Assembly: GCA_020205615.1 (NCBI GenBank)
Contig: CM035170.1
Coordinates: forward strand, 55,666,812 to 55,730,811
DNA from: Panax quinquefolius
Taxonomy: Eukaryota > Streptophyta > Magnoliopsida > Apiales > Araliaceae
Direction of reading: 5' to 3'
Length of the DNA stretch: 64,000 nucleotides
Below the pieces are notes generated by a model. The model saw only the letters and a list, made by a program, of their open reading frames with translations, was not told the DNA's origin and ran no database searches. Positions 1 through 11,267 of this stretch are shown piece by piece. The stretch's first letter is position 1; each line of letters starts with the position of its first letter. Both the position numbers and the translations under genes were made by a program.

Positions 1-388
1 GTGACTTCTCACGTAAGCATCAATAATCAATCTTGTGTGTACTCTTATGCAACCACAGCCAGACATCTTTGTACTTTTACTACAGAGTAGTTCAACAGTT
101 TTAACGGTAAAACTTCCGTCGTTATTTTCATAAAAATATTTTTGTCATTTTCCCAATCCGATAATAATTCCGTTGTGGGGTCCACCAATGATTGTACCGT
201 CGTACGGATATTCCCCGATAAAAAGAATATTTCCCAACCAATCGAATATTATACAACAACTTGCATACTTTTCAAAATTTATAAATATTACCCACAACTA
301 TAACATTATCTCAAATCCACACCATAATTTTGAAAAAAATATATTTTGAGAAATTTAAATCTTTATTCATAAAATTTGGGGTCTCACA
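1..388 (-). repeat. 3' LTR of element A, partial at window edge
   Basis: Bases 1-388 match 6841-7231 closely and end in the same TCTCACA terminus, which reads TGTGAGACCCC on the element strand. Interior sequence follows at once at 389. The rest of this LTR lies left of the window. Confidence 0.85.
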
Positions 389-443
389 ATCTCCCCTCCT
401 TATGAAATTTAAGCCCTCGAAATTTACTGAACGATACTGTATC

Positions 444-1079
444 TTAGAAGAGGTGAGGATACCTTGACTTCATTTCAGATTCTAACTCTTGAGGTATAAC
501 CTTTGAGTGTTGAATACGATCCTTCTTATCTAAGATTTTAACACGTATCTCCTCATACATTAAATCTTCTGCTATCACGTCTAGTTCTAATTTAATAACG
601 TGGTTCTGGTCATCCACATATTTACGTAACATCGGTACGTGAAAAACGTTATGAACACACGACATTCTTGGCGATAAAACGAGTCTATAGGCCACAGTTC
701 CTACTCGATCAAGGATTTCAAATGGGCCAATTGAATCGAGGGTTGAGATTTTCTCTCTTCATTGATTCTTGCTTCTAGAATAACGCCCTCTTGAACCTTC
801 TTCTTCACATTCATCAGCTCTGAGTATGTAGCTTGAGCGGTTTTAACTTTATCGATTAAAGTCGATTCTAATCGTATATTTGTTATCTTCACGTGAGTCC
901 CTAGAGTCTTTAACTCTATCTTCATCATTTGTAAGTTATACGAAATGGGTTTTTGTGTAAACAACATCGCACTCGTAAACGCATAGGATCTTCTATTTAA
1001 TGCTTTAGCTACCACGTTCTTTCTTCCACAATGATATTGAATGGTATGATCGTAATCTTTAACAGCTCGAGCCAACGTC
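444..1079 (-). pseudogene. Element A pol remnant: RNase H tail joined to integrase C-terminus/chromodomain
   Basis: Read on the minus strand, 1079-701 encodes the RNase H C-terminal tail (a KDYDHTIQYH-type stretch followed by a degenerate VVAKAL) and the start of the integrase N-terminal linker. At about 760-740 it jumps straight to the integrase C-terminal segment. Positions 700-444 then encode the conserved VHNVFHVPMLRKYV stretch, and a chromodomain-like end follows: EEIRVKILD, with YPHLF at the close. The zinc-binding HHCC motif and the DDE catalytic core of integrase are missing. The same joint occurs in element B, so the deletion predates both insertions. Frame breaks separate the two parts. 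No function is expected. Confidence 0.8.
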
Positions 1080-1114
1080 TTTGGCGCATTATACGTTCAT
1101 TTTGGTTGAAGAAA

Positions 1115-1385
1115 TATTTAAGGGATTTTAGAAATGGGTTTTGTGCTGGGGTCAATACAAATTCGATTTCATGCTCTAGGGGTAGGCTAAGAAGTCTTCA
1201 AGAATACGTCAGGAAATTTATTAACAATAGAAATATCATTCAAAACGGTGACCCTCATCCAAGACTTTGATAGTACGTCACATTGATACCAATCAACTTG
1301 TCATCGTCATTCACGACGTCGCCTACAGAAAGTCTGGCTTCGGTGCATTCCACACAAGGAAGTCACCAGAGAAAGGCTCAGGGCT
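1115..1385 (-). other. Element A: protease-RT linker remnant plus about 110 bp of foreign filler
   Basis: Positions 1115-1265 match the linker before reverse transcriptase in element E (59120-59240). Positions 1273-1385 do not match E but resemble 10510-10625 in element B. No RT catalytic motif remains between these parts and RNase H, so the RT domain has been replaced by a short junction. Confidence 0.6.
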
Positions 1386-1387
1386 CT

Positions 1388-1800
1388 TTACTTGTGGCTT
1401 AATATAACAGTGATTGACTTTAGTGGTTTGGTTGCTTGAATTCGCATAACAGGTTGGGTAGGAATATGAAAGCTAACAACCTTACAAAAAGCTTGATGAG
1501 TAGTTAACCAATCGATCCCTAAAATCACATCAAAGGCAAGTATTTTCAAAGAGATAATATCGACAGGTAACGTGAAAGTGTCGATTTGAATCAATAAGAT
1601 TTATAAACAGTGGAGGTAACAAAGGTTTCTACTAACGAAGTTTCAACCAATAAGTCAACGTCTAACTTCTCCGGAGTTAAATTTAAACGTTGAACACAAG
1701 CAAGAGAGATAAAAGAATGGGTAGAACCGGTATCTAATAAGGTATAGACTTCGCAAGAATTTATAATTAACTAACCCGTGCTAACTTCCCTCAGGTTACT
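1388..1800 (-). pseudogene. Element A retroviral-type aspartic protease remnant
   Basis: The minus strand encodes a pepsin-like retrotransposon protease. The catalytic-site motif LLDTGS lies near 1745-1725, and the conserved [16 protein letters not shown] stretch lies at about 1550-1490. The catalytic Asp is kept here, unlike in elements B and E. The frame is broken between the active site and the downstream half, and the region runs into gag on one side and the truncated linker on the other. Confidence 0.75.
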
Positions 1801-2990
1801 CGCTCTTTGAGAAGTCACGAAAAATGCTCTCCCTGAAACCACCGACTTTGTTTTGTCCGTATCCGCCTTTGGTGCCACCGTCCCAGCTGGACTTGATTTT
1901 GCTACAGGACAAAATCGAGCTATGTGACCGTCTTTTCCACAACTAAAACATACCTTGGAAGGCTATGGACAGTTTGGTCTTATACGTCCCTCCCCTCCGT
2001 ATTTGAAGCATACGATAGGTGGTCGTTCTCTTTCCTTAACCACGGGTGCTGATGCTGACGTCTTTCCATCATTGTTGAATCTTCTCTTTTTGAAATGTCC
2101 ATTCTTATTGTCTTGGCCATGATTACCACCGAAGTGGTTACCATTTCTGGCATGTTGATTCCCTCCAAGTTTGTTGTCACCGCTTCGATGACTGCTACCA
2201 CTGGTATTATCATTTTGTCGGCTGCTTTCTCTTGGTTGAGTTGACTCGTTATCGCACTCCAATAACTGAGCCCTATTTACAACATCTGAATACAAACACA
2301 ATTTATGAGAAATTAGATATTGATGTATCTCAGGTTTCAAACCTCTTAGAAACATTCGCGTCATTCTTTCCTCATTGTCAATCAAGTGAGACATAAATCG
2401 GGACAACTCGGCAAACTTAGCTTCATACTGCGATACGGTCATATTGTTCTACTCCAACTTGATGAACTCTACCTCTTTCATGTGACGAATACTTTTGGGA
2501 AAGTATTTGTTGTTGAATAGTTCTTGGAACTTCTCCCAAGACATCTTCAGTGCGGCAGGTTGAGTACGCTTTACCGATTCCCACAAGTAATCTGCCTCTC
2601 CTCGCAACATAAAGGTGGCAAAGGGAACCTTTTGATCCTCGGAGCATCCCAAGACATCAAATATCTTGGTGATCTGCTTCATACACGTCTCCGCCTTAAG
2701 TGGTTTTGGCTCTCTAATAAACTCCGGTGGTCCCAGCTCCTTGAACTATTTAGCGGTGACAGTTAGAGAGTTGCCAGTGTTTCTACCTGCATTTTGGATA
2801 GGAGTCTCCCTTGCTTGATGTTGTACGAATTGCAGAAAGCTCCTAAACATTCCGTCGTTCGCCATTTGGTCGGTGTTGTTGTTCACCTGAGGATTATGCC
2901 TTCCTAATGCACATTATCCTGGGTGTTGATCTGGGTGACTCAACGGTCTCCTGTGCTCCATTGCTATTCTAAACATTCTCGGATGTCATT
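1800..2990 (-). pseudogene. Element A gag (capsid/nucleocapsid) pseudogene
   Basis: The minus-strand frames 2682-2449 and 2442-1963 together encode the retrotransposon gag domain (EKFQELFNNKYFP, then EVEFIKLEQ, then [14 protein letters not shown]). A charged, Asn/Gly-rich nucleocapsid follows. Of its two zinc knuckles, the first is degraded (CFKYGGEGRIRPNC: the second Cys and the His are lost) and the second (near 1955-1920) is close to consensus. A stop follows a few codons after the putative start near 2993, and there is a frameshift near 2445. Gag would package the RNA; this copy is broken. Confidence 0.8.
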
Positions 2991-3157
2991 TGCAAATACT
3001 GTTACAAAACAAGGGTTAATTGACATGCAATATATTATCCCTATACTCTGACCAACCAATTAAATACCAAATAAACTTAGGTAGGTCATACTAGCGAAGG
3101 AATTCCTCGTCTCTCCCCTCCTAGTTCTTGTCCCACATCTTAGCCAGGGATCATATC

Positions 3158-3174
3158 CCTAAGCTTTGATACCA
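3158..3174 (-). other. Element A primer binding site (initiator Met tRNA)
   Basis: On the element strand the sequence two bases inside the 5' LTR is TGGTATCAAAGCTTAGG. It is close to the TGGTATCAGAGC complement of plant initiator methionine tRNA, with one mismatch in the core. Confidence 0.8.
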
Positions 3175-3714
3175 ACTATGACGCCCCCAAAATAGGTATA
3201 CATCACCCATCTTGAGTCGCCAAATACATGGTAAAATATTCAAATACAACTTAATAATACAATTGTCGTGTAGAATACGACAAGACATAACTGAGAGTTT
3301 TAATAAGAATATTGTCATCTAGACAATATTCACACTCAATAGAGTCCTCATTACATTTATTGTCACACTATTTAACACAATAGTGAGGACTACTAATGCT
3401 ATCATCTGGACCGTCACTCTGTTCCCTGACTAGTTCCGGCTACGTTCTCATTTTTTGAAGAGAACAGTGAAAGAAAGGGTGAGCTCAACTAGCCCAGTAA
3501 GAAATATTATGACTAAGATAATGCAAAATAATTTATCGTTAGCCTTCAACAGTGTTAAACTGATAAAATATAATAAACATCAAGTTTAACTGCAGTGGAA
3601 CAAGCAATCCATTAGAAGAGTCAAGTAGAGAATAAAATCTACTATCTTCTACGATTTAAAAGGTTTTTCATCACTTTTATCGCTGAGACTCAGCTTAATA
3701 AATAATCCACATCA

Positions 3715-3960
3715 TCCATGCACTACGGCCAAGGATATTCATTAGTATCACGACCATAAATTATCCATGCACTACGGGCCAAGGATATTCGTGTATTCAT
3801 CAATGATTATGATCATGCCAACAACTGTCCATCAATGCACTACGGCCAATGAGGATTTTTTACCACATCATTTGTAACATTACGGTCATGATTATACCGA
3901 ATAATCCCTGGTCATAATCATACCAAGTCCATCTATGCACTACAGGCCAAAGATGACTTT
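3715..3960. repeat. Degenerate direct repeats in LTR A (CACTACGGCCAA motif)
   Basis: Four copies of a CATGCACTACGGCCAAGGAT-like motif are spaced about 60-70 bp apart. They are divergent relatives of the CACTACAGGCCAAAGAT repeats in the B and E LTRs, so the array is an old feature of this LTR family. Confidence 0.7.
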
Positions 3961-4259
3961 ACGCATAATATAAGCATGAGGATGATGACAATTCAATAAA
4001 ACAAGTTCAAGAATAAATTTTAAAGATTTATAAGTTAATTTATCCTGAACTCAATAACGTCCAAATTGTCAACATGATACTGCTTTGTGGAGTAAAATTT
4101 AAGAATGCTCAGAAGAATATTTCCATGAAAAGATACTGGATGAAGTGCAAATATCAAGGATATTCCACTAATTTCATGGAGTATAGAAGCCAAAACTTTA
4201 ACCAACTGAGTATAATAGAATATATGAAACCGCAAATGGATTTTTGCCGCCATGCGGTA

Positions 4260-4640
4260 ATCCACGTAGACAGATTATTCCAACAGAATAATAAAGAATG
4301 GAATAATAGAAGAATTCACCAGGCGTGCGTAATCCGCACAGACAGGTTATTCCAACAGAATAATAAAGAATGGAACCAGGTCATGCGTAATCCGCACAGA
4401 CAGGATGTTCCAACAAAATAATAAAGAATGGAACCAGGTCATGCGTAATCCGCACAGACAGGATGTTCCAATAGAATAATAAAGAATGAAATAACAATAG
4501 AATTCACCAGGCATGCGATAGATCATGCGAATGGGTTATTCTAACAGAATAATAAAGAATGGAATAACAGAAGAATTTCACCATGTATGCGGTACTTCAC
4601 ATAGACAGGTTATTCCAACATAATAATAAAGAATTGAATA
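4260..4640. repeat. Tandem repeat array in LTR A, units of about 58-83 bp
   Basis: Six copies of a unit built around CCAACAGAATAATAAAGAAT are separated by a GCGTAATCCGCACAGACAGG segment. The two central units are 58 bp and the outer ones longer. The open frame through part of the array reflects the repeat, not a gene. Confidence 0.8.
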
Positions 4641-5472
4641 ACAACCCTTACGAGTATTGAAAGAAAAATAACTCTCTTCATGAATACGAAAGAATAATAC
4701 CCCTTACGAGTACAACAAATAATATCCCTTACCTTAGAAAGAAGAGTATTCCGACTGGTAGGGCGAGAATATTCTTGAAGAAAACTTTCACTATTTTCTA
4801 CACTCAAAGCTTTCTTAAACAATAAAGAAATACGCTCAAGATTATAGAAGAAGAATTCTCTGAACATCTTGTGTAATTTTCAATTCTAACTAAGCATTCT
4901 ATTTATAGGAGAATGGAAAGGATACTATGTTGCACTATGCAATAAAATATAATATATTCTATTTATAATCAAATAAAACAAAACTTTATAAAAAGTATTA
5001 TGTTTTATATAAAAGTTTTACTATGGAAACAATATGCAGTGTACTATGCAAACACTATGCATAATAAAATATAATATATTCTATTTAAAATCTAATAAAA
5101 TAAATAACTTTATAAAAGTATTTTATTTTATATAAAAAGATTTTACTATACAAACACTATCCGAAACTATGCAAATATTATGCATAATAAAATATAATAT
5201 ATTTTATTTAAAATCTAATAAAACAAATAACTTTATGAAAGTATTTTGTTTTATATAAAAAGTTTCCTATTTTATTACATTTATAATAATAATAAAATAA
5301 ACTTTATCATCATTATTATAATTTACAATATTAATCCACCAGATCGTTCCCAGGAAAGAGGGGGATTTCCAATAAGGATTTTTCCCTATTGGCGCGCAAT
5401 TAGGTGACCAAACCTCTCATTGGCAGAACTTCTAGACATCGTTAATATTGAAAATAATAATATTAATTACTT

Positions 5473-6720
5473 GGGCAAAGGGTCAAAAAAGCCCCTGATG
5501 TTTACTGCAATGTCCCACTTGCACCCTAAACTAATTTTTTTCCAAAAGTACCCTTAACGTTACATTTTTGGGTCATCCGTGCCCCTGCCGTTAACAAAAG
5601 ACAAACGGGGTTAAAATGTGATGACGTGGCAGGCTTAAATATAAAATATATTCTAAATAAAACAATATATATCATTTAATCAAAACAAAAAATACTAAAA
5701 TTCAAAATTAAAAAAGCATAACATATTTACATCATTTATTCAAAATAATAAAATTCAAATTATTTTGTTAACTAATAAAAACAATTAATTAAATAAAATA
5801 AGTTGTATAACATATTTACATCATTTAATCAAAATACTAAAATTCAAAACATAACATATTTATATCAAATACTAATTTAAAAATTACTAAAATACTAATT
5901 TAAAAAAAATTAAAATACTAAAAAAATTAAATTAAAAAAATACTAAAATTCAAATTATTTTGTTAATTAATCAAAACAACAAAAAATCAAATTACATCAT
6001 TAAAATACTAAAATCATAATACTAAATACTAATTGATATAAAATTTTTAAATTTCTAAAATCATAATACTAAATAATATTTTTAGACTACATAAAAATTT
6101 GATGATGTAATAATCTATACATAATATATATATGTTATAAATAATATAAATAATTTGATGATGTAATAATCTATACATAACAAAGATATGTTATAATTTG
6201 ATGATGTAATAATATTTTAAAAATTCAAATTACATCATAATATTTTTAAATTGATATGATTTTAAAATTAATATTAAAAATTACTAAAATAATCATAATA
6301 CTCAGCTTTTAAATTTTAAAAATATTATTTAGTATTATAATTTTAGTAATTTAAGTATTTTGATTAAATGATATAAATATGTTATACAACTTATTTTATT
6401 TAATTAGTTATTTTGATTAGTTAACAAAATAATTTGAATTTTATTATTTTGATTAAATGATGTAAATATGTTATGCTTTTTTATTTTGAATTTTAGTATT
6501 TTTTGTTTTGATTAAATGATATATATATTGTTTTATTTAGAATATATTTTATATTTAAGCCTGCCATGTCATCACATTATAACCCCGTTTGTCTTTTGTT
6601 AACGGCAGTGGCACAGATGACCCTAAAATATAACGTTAAGGGTACTTTTGGAAAAAAATTAGTTTAAGGTGCAAGTGGGACATTGGGGTAAACATCAGGG
6701 GCTTTTTTGACCCTTTTCCC
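5473..6720. mobile_element. Mutator-like foldback element with arms of about 600 bp
   Basis: The ends are inverted copies, GGGCAAAGGGTCAAAAAAGC at the left and the complement of GGGAAAAGGGTCAAAAAAGC at the right. The inverted similarity extends through almost the whole element, with a centre near 6095. Flanks of about 10 bp, TTAATTACTT and TTAATAAATT, match at 8 of 10 positions, which suits a decayed 9-11 bp target duplication of Mutator-type elements. The interior is extremely AT-rich and encodes no transposase. It lies in LTR A and is therefore younger than that LTR. The superfamily assignment is inferred from the ends and the duplication length. Confidence 0.8.
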
Positions 6721-7231
6721 TTAATAAATTCATCGTCTCAATTATTTATTTAATAATATATATAAATATCGACAATAATTGAATCAAATAACGTGAGATA
6801 CTATCGCAAAGAATTATCGTAGCAATAATTGAACAAAAAGCGAGTGACTTCTCACGTAAGCATCAATAATCAATACCGTGCTACTATGCAACCACGCCAG
6901 ACATCGCATCGCTTACTACTGAAAGTAGTTCAATAGTTTTAACAAGAAAACTTCCGCCGTTATTTTCATAAAAATATTTTGTCGCTTTCTCAATCCGATA
7001 ATAATTACATTGTGGGGTCCACCAATGATTGTATGCATGGTCATTTGGATATTCCCCGATAAAAAGAATATTTCCACCAATCGAATATTATACAACAACT
7101 TGCATACTTTTCAAAATTTATAAATATTACCCACAACTCTAACATTATCTCAAATCCACACCATAATTTTGAAAAAAAAAAAAATATTTCGAGAAATTTA
7201 AATCTTTATTCATAAAATTTGGGGTCTCACA

Positions 7232-9686
7232 GTATATAAACTCAAAAGGAGTCCTCATTATAATTATTGATACACTATTTTACAAAATAGTGAGTACTAC
7301 TAAAACAACTATCCTGAACCATCACTCCATACCCCGGCTAGTTCCTGCTATATTCTCGTCTCCTGAGAAGAAAAATGGAACAAAAAGGAAAATGGTGAGA
7401 TCAACTAGCCCAGTAAAGAATATTATGACTAAGATAATATACAACAAATTATCATTAGTCTTCAATAGGGAAAAATCTGATAGAATATAATAGACAACAA
7501 GTTTTAGATCAACAACTGCAGTGGAAACAACAATTAATTAGAAGAAATAAGTAGATAATAAAATCTACTATCATCTATGAATTTAGAAGTCCATTATGAA
7601 TATTTTATCCTTGTAACATCAATCAAATATACATCTTGAATCAAATATTCATCTTTGCACTACAGGCCAAAGATATTCATCAGTTGGTCATGTTCATCTC
7701 AACACTTGTTCATCTTTGCACTACGGGACAAAGATATTCATCAAAAAATCATTCATCTTTGTACTACATGCCAAAGATATTCAGTAATATCATCATTTAG
7801 GACTGAGGATGATTCTTAAAGAAAATGAATCCAGTGAGACAAAAGGACAAATATTAGGGATTCGTATTATAGTTTATCCAAGTTCAATAATACTCCATAA
7901 TAACCAATTGTGAAGCAAAATTCAAAAATAAAGATCAAAACATGGATACAATCAAAGATAGTAACCATAATAGACATCTTGGACAAAAAGAAAAAAATTA
8001 TTGAATAAAGGTCAGTATTCGTGAATAATTAAAGGTCGATATACGTAAATAAAGTCTTATATCGTGAATAGTAACCTCGACACAAAAAGGTAGAAATTTC
8101 ACAATAATATTTATATAATATTTCGGCATAATGATATTAGAAGAAATAATATCATTTATAAAAAAAATAACATCTCTTACCTCAAAAGAATAGTTCTTCT
8201 GGCAGGAATATCAGATATAACGCTGAAAGGAACTTGCACCGAATAGCAACACTCAAAGTATCAAAATACTCACAAAAATATGTTTGAGAATATAGAGAGA
8301 GAAAACTTTAGTTTCTGGTGTGATTTTCAGTTCTAACCTAAGCACTCTATTTACAGGAAAATGCTTAGAACACCAAAGTAGAAAATTTAATAAAATAATA
8401 TTATAATTTTTAAAATTCCTACGCCCACTTTGAAATTCTGAATTCATCATGCTTAACAACAAGTGGGGCCCACCAATCATAACAAAAACGTTTTTCATAA
8501 AAAAAATAATTAAAACTTCAAAAATCAATTATTCTAGAACTGCAATAATTCATAATAAATAGCCCTTTTAATTATCAGAAAAATTCGAATCTTATGTCCA
8601 TTCCATAGGAAATTCAATTCTCTACAACTTTGTAAGTTTAAGTTTTTCCAAATTCCAAGCAAAAATTGACCGAAATCCACATACAGACGATTTTACGGGC
8701 TATAATCCAATTTTAGTCAAAAATAGGGTCCACCAACATGTTTAACATGTTTTTAATATTTATTGTAACAAAAATACTCTTCTGCCTCATTTATTCATAT
8801 ATCACACATTCATTGTAAAAATATCACCATTATTATATTATTATAATATAATAATATATTTAAATAAATTATTTTATCAGAAAAGATAAAATATTAATTT
8901 TCAACAATTGTCACTTTTCTAAAAAAAAATCCTCCATTTATATCCACATAAATAAATATTTTTCTTATCATATAAATCAATAATTAATTATTCACAAATA
9001 ATATTACAGAATCACAATAATGACAATCAGTTCGTTCCTAGGAAAGAGGAGGCTTTCCAATAAGGTGACCAAACCTCTCCTTAGACAGAACTTTCTAGAC
9101 ATTGCCAATAATGTTATCTAGTAATATTATTAAAATAATATGAATTATTAATCTGATAATGGGAAATACTGTGTAGTGACAATTATTGAAACAACAACAA
9201 TATAAAATATCAATGTAGCAATTATTGAATCAATAAAATAAAATATTGAACAGTAATTACTGTAACAATTATTGAGTAGTGATTTCTTACATAAGAATCA
9301 ATAATTGGTGCAATACCGTGTGCTACTGTGCAACATCGCGTATTACTGTGTTTTAACCACCGGGTATTCCAACAGTATTAATGGTAACAACTACGACGTT
9401 ATTTATAAAAAAAACTCATACTTATCGTTTTCTTCATCTAATCGCTTTTCGTTATGGGGTCTACATAAGGCTGCGTCGTCGTATGAATATTCCCCGACAG
9501 CAAGAATATTCCACGACCAAACGAATATTCTCCGACAACAATGAATATTTTACAATCACTTGCTTATTTAAAATATTTACGCATTTTACCCATAACTAAT
9601 CACATTAATCAAATCAACCCCTTACTATTTAAAAATAATAATTAGAGAAAATTAAATCTTTATTTATAAAAAGTTGGGGCCTTACA
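7232..9686 (-). repeat. 3' LTR of element B, interrupted by element A
   Basis: It aligns with 12822-18333 minus the H insertion. It ends in CCTTACA at 9686, which reads TGTAAGGCCCC on the element strand. The first about 150 bp are absent because A inserted here; the bases GTATA at 7232-7236 should be A's target duplication. It holds three CACTACAGGCCAAAGAT repeats (7660-7780). Confidence 0.88.
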
Positions 9687-9689
9687 ACC

Positions 9690-10495
9690 TCCCCTCCTTA
9701 TAAAATTTCGTCCTCGAAATTGACGTGCATAGGACATGCTCCTTCCTATCCAAGATCTTGACTGGTACCTCCTCGTACGTTAAATCTTTTGCTATCTCGT
9801 CTGGTTCTAACTCAATAATGTGGTTCGGGTTGTCCACATATTTACATAACATCGATACGCAAAAAATGTTATGAACACGCGTCATACTTGGTAGTAAAAT
9901 GTGTCTATAGGCCACAGTTCCTACTTGATCGAGAATCTCAAATGGACTAATAAATCGAAGGTTTGAGCTTTCCTCACATCGCCGATTCTCGCTTTTGGAA
10001 TAACAACTTCTTGCATCTTCTTCTTCATATTCATCAGCTCCAGGTCTGTAGCTTGAGCAGCTTTAAATTTATCGATTAAGGTCGGTTCTACGCGTATATT
10101 TGGCATCATCACGTGGGTCCCTAGAGTATTTAACTCTATCTCTATCATTTGTAAGTTATACAAAATGGGTCTTTATGTTAACAATATCGCACTCGTAAAC
10201 GCATAAGATCTTTTACTCAACACGTCATCTACCACGTTCGTTTTTTCCAAGTTGGTATTGAATGGTAAGGTCGTAATCTTTCAACAGCTCGAGCCAACGT
10301 TGTTGTCGCATGTTGAGTTCTTGGAAGTTCTTCTCAAATTCCTCGCTCTGTTCGAATTTTGTATCTTTTTGATTTAGCTGAGTTAATGGAGTAGAGATTC
10401 GAGAAAATCATTCCACGAATCTCCGATAGTAACCAACTAAGCCTAGAAAGCTACTTATTTCGATTACTGACTTAGGTTGCTCTCAACTATGACTC
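9690..10495 (-). pseudogene. Element B pol remnant: RT connection, RNase H tail, integrase C-terminus
   Basis: On the minus strand 10495-10330 encodes the region after RT (a GYYRRFVE-like stretch and the TPLTQL segment). It then jumps from FQEL directly to NMRQ near 10312, which removes the RNase H catalytic part. Positions 10163-9921 encode the RNase H to integrase linker, and 9915-9690 the integrase tail, with HNIFCVSMLCKYV and a chromodomain-like EEVPVKILD. The integrase HHCC and DDE core is missing through the same joint as in A. Several frameshifts are present. Confidence 0.8.
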
Positions 10496-10499
10496 ATAT

Positions 10500-10625
10500 C
10501 CCAATCTTGGATAGCATGTCACAGTGGCACCTATCAGTTTACCACCGCACGAATATGACGCCTCCTATAGAGAGTCTGGCTTCGATGCATTCCACAAAAG
10601 AAGTCACCAAATAGAGGCTAAGGTA
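10500..10625 (-). other. Element B: foreign filler replacing the RT core
   Basis: About 110 bp here resemble 1273-1385 of element A (for example the shared AGTCTGGCTTCG and TGCATTCCACA) but do not match element E. They sit between the RT N-terminal remnant (10630-10680) and the RT connection segment, exactly where the catalytic core should be. Confidence 0.55.
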
Positions 10626-10639
10626 CCAACTCTTGTAGT

Positions 10640-11265
10640 TAGGTTTTTAACTCCTGAAGTTCAATAGGAGCCATTCGATATGAGATTTTAGAAATGGGTT
10701 TTGTACCGGGTTCAAAGTCGATACAAAAATCAATATCACGCTCTGGGGGTAGGCCAGGAAGTTCTTCAAGAAATACGTCAGGAAATTCACTAACAACAGA
10801 ATATTATTCAAATCTGACGTATTCAAGTCCGTGACATGGGTAAGAAAGCTTGATATCCGTTTTTCAATAAATGAATGACTTTATGGCTTGATATGACAGT
10901 GATTGACTTTAATGGTTTGGTTACTTGAATTCGTACAGCAGGTTGGTTAGGAATATGAAAACTAACAACCTTACAAAAATAATCAATTTTAGCATGATGA
11001 GTGGTTAACCAATCAATCCCTAAGATCACATCAAATGCAAGAATTTTCAAAGATATAAGATCAACAGGTAGGGTGAGGGTACCAATTTGAATCAAGCAAA
11101 ATTTATAAATAGTGGATGTAACAAAAGTTTCTCCTAACAAAGTTTCAACAAATAAGTCAAAGTCTAATTTTTCAGTAGTCAAGTTCAAACGTTGAGCACA
11201 AGTAGGAGAGATAAAAGAATGGGTAGAACCGGTATTTAATAAGGTATAGACTTCGCAAGAATTAT
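10640..11265 (-). pseudogene. Element B protease and RT-linker remnant with a mutated active site
   Basis: The minus strand carries the aspartic protease fold: the active-site motif near 11250-11230 reads LLNTGS rather than LLDTGS, so the catalytic Asp is replaced by Asn. [21 protein letters not shown] follows at about 11050-10985. Positions 11188-10823 stay open for 121 codons and continue into the KSITVISSHK linker. A frame break separates the active site from this frame. The protease should be inactive even if the frame were restored. Confidence 0.75.
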
Positions 11266-11267
11266 AA

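Larger units (their letters stand above)
1..7231 (-). mobile_element. Element A: deleted Tekay/Del-like Ty3/gypsy retrotransposon
   Basis: LTR-type termini lie at both ends of a minus-strand interior that reads primer site, gag, protease and pol tail. The 3' LTR runs off the left edge of the window. The interior is only about 2.8 kb (389-3176), whereas a full gag-pol of this clade needs about 4.5-5 kb; the reverse transcriptase core, most of RNase H and the integrase core are absent. The element sits inside the 3' LTR of element B, because position 7232 continues in the middle of B's LTR. The clade is inferred from the initiator-Met primer site, the gag type and the chromodomain-like tail. 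It cannot be autonomous. Confidence 0.85.
3177..7231 (-). repeat. 5' LTR of element A, about 4.05 kb including a nested inverted-repeat element
   Basis: The LTR runs from the primer-site side (TATGACGCC, a decayed TGTGACGCC) to TCTCACA at 7231. Removing the nested element at 5473-6720 leaves about 2.8 kb, similar to the LTRs of B and E. It is AT-rich and has two internal tandem arrays. None of its short open frames has coding character. Confidence 0.85.

Noticed and set aside
3715..3960. Regularly spaced repeats that might suggest a CRISPR-like array
   Set aside because: Repeats are degenerate, spacers are related to one another, and the setting is a plant LTR.
4074..4421. 115-codon plus-strand frame in LTR A
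   Set aside because: It runs through the 58-83 bp repeat array and opposes the element's orientation; not coding.
9305..9599. Overlapping plus-strand frames repeated at 17954-18202 and 63301-63522
   Set aside because: They recur only because the LTR ends are homologous; the frames are not conserved in sequence or length.
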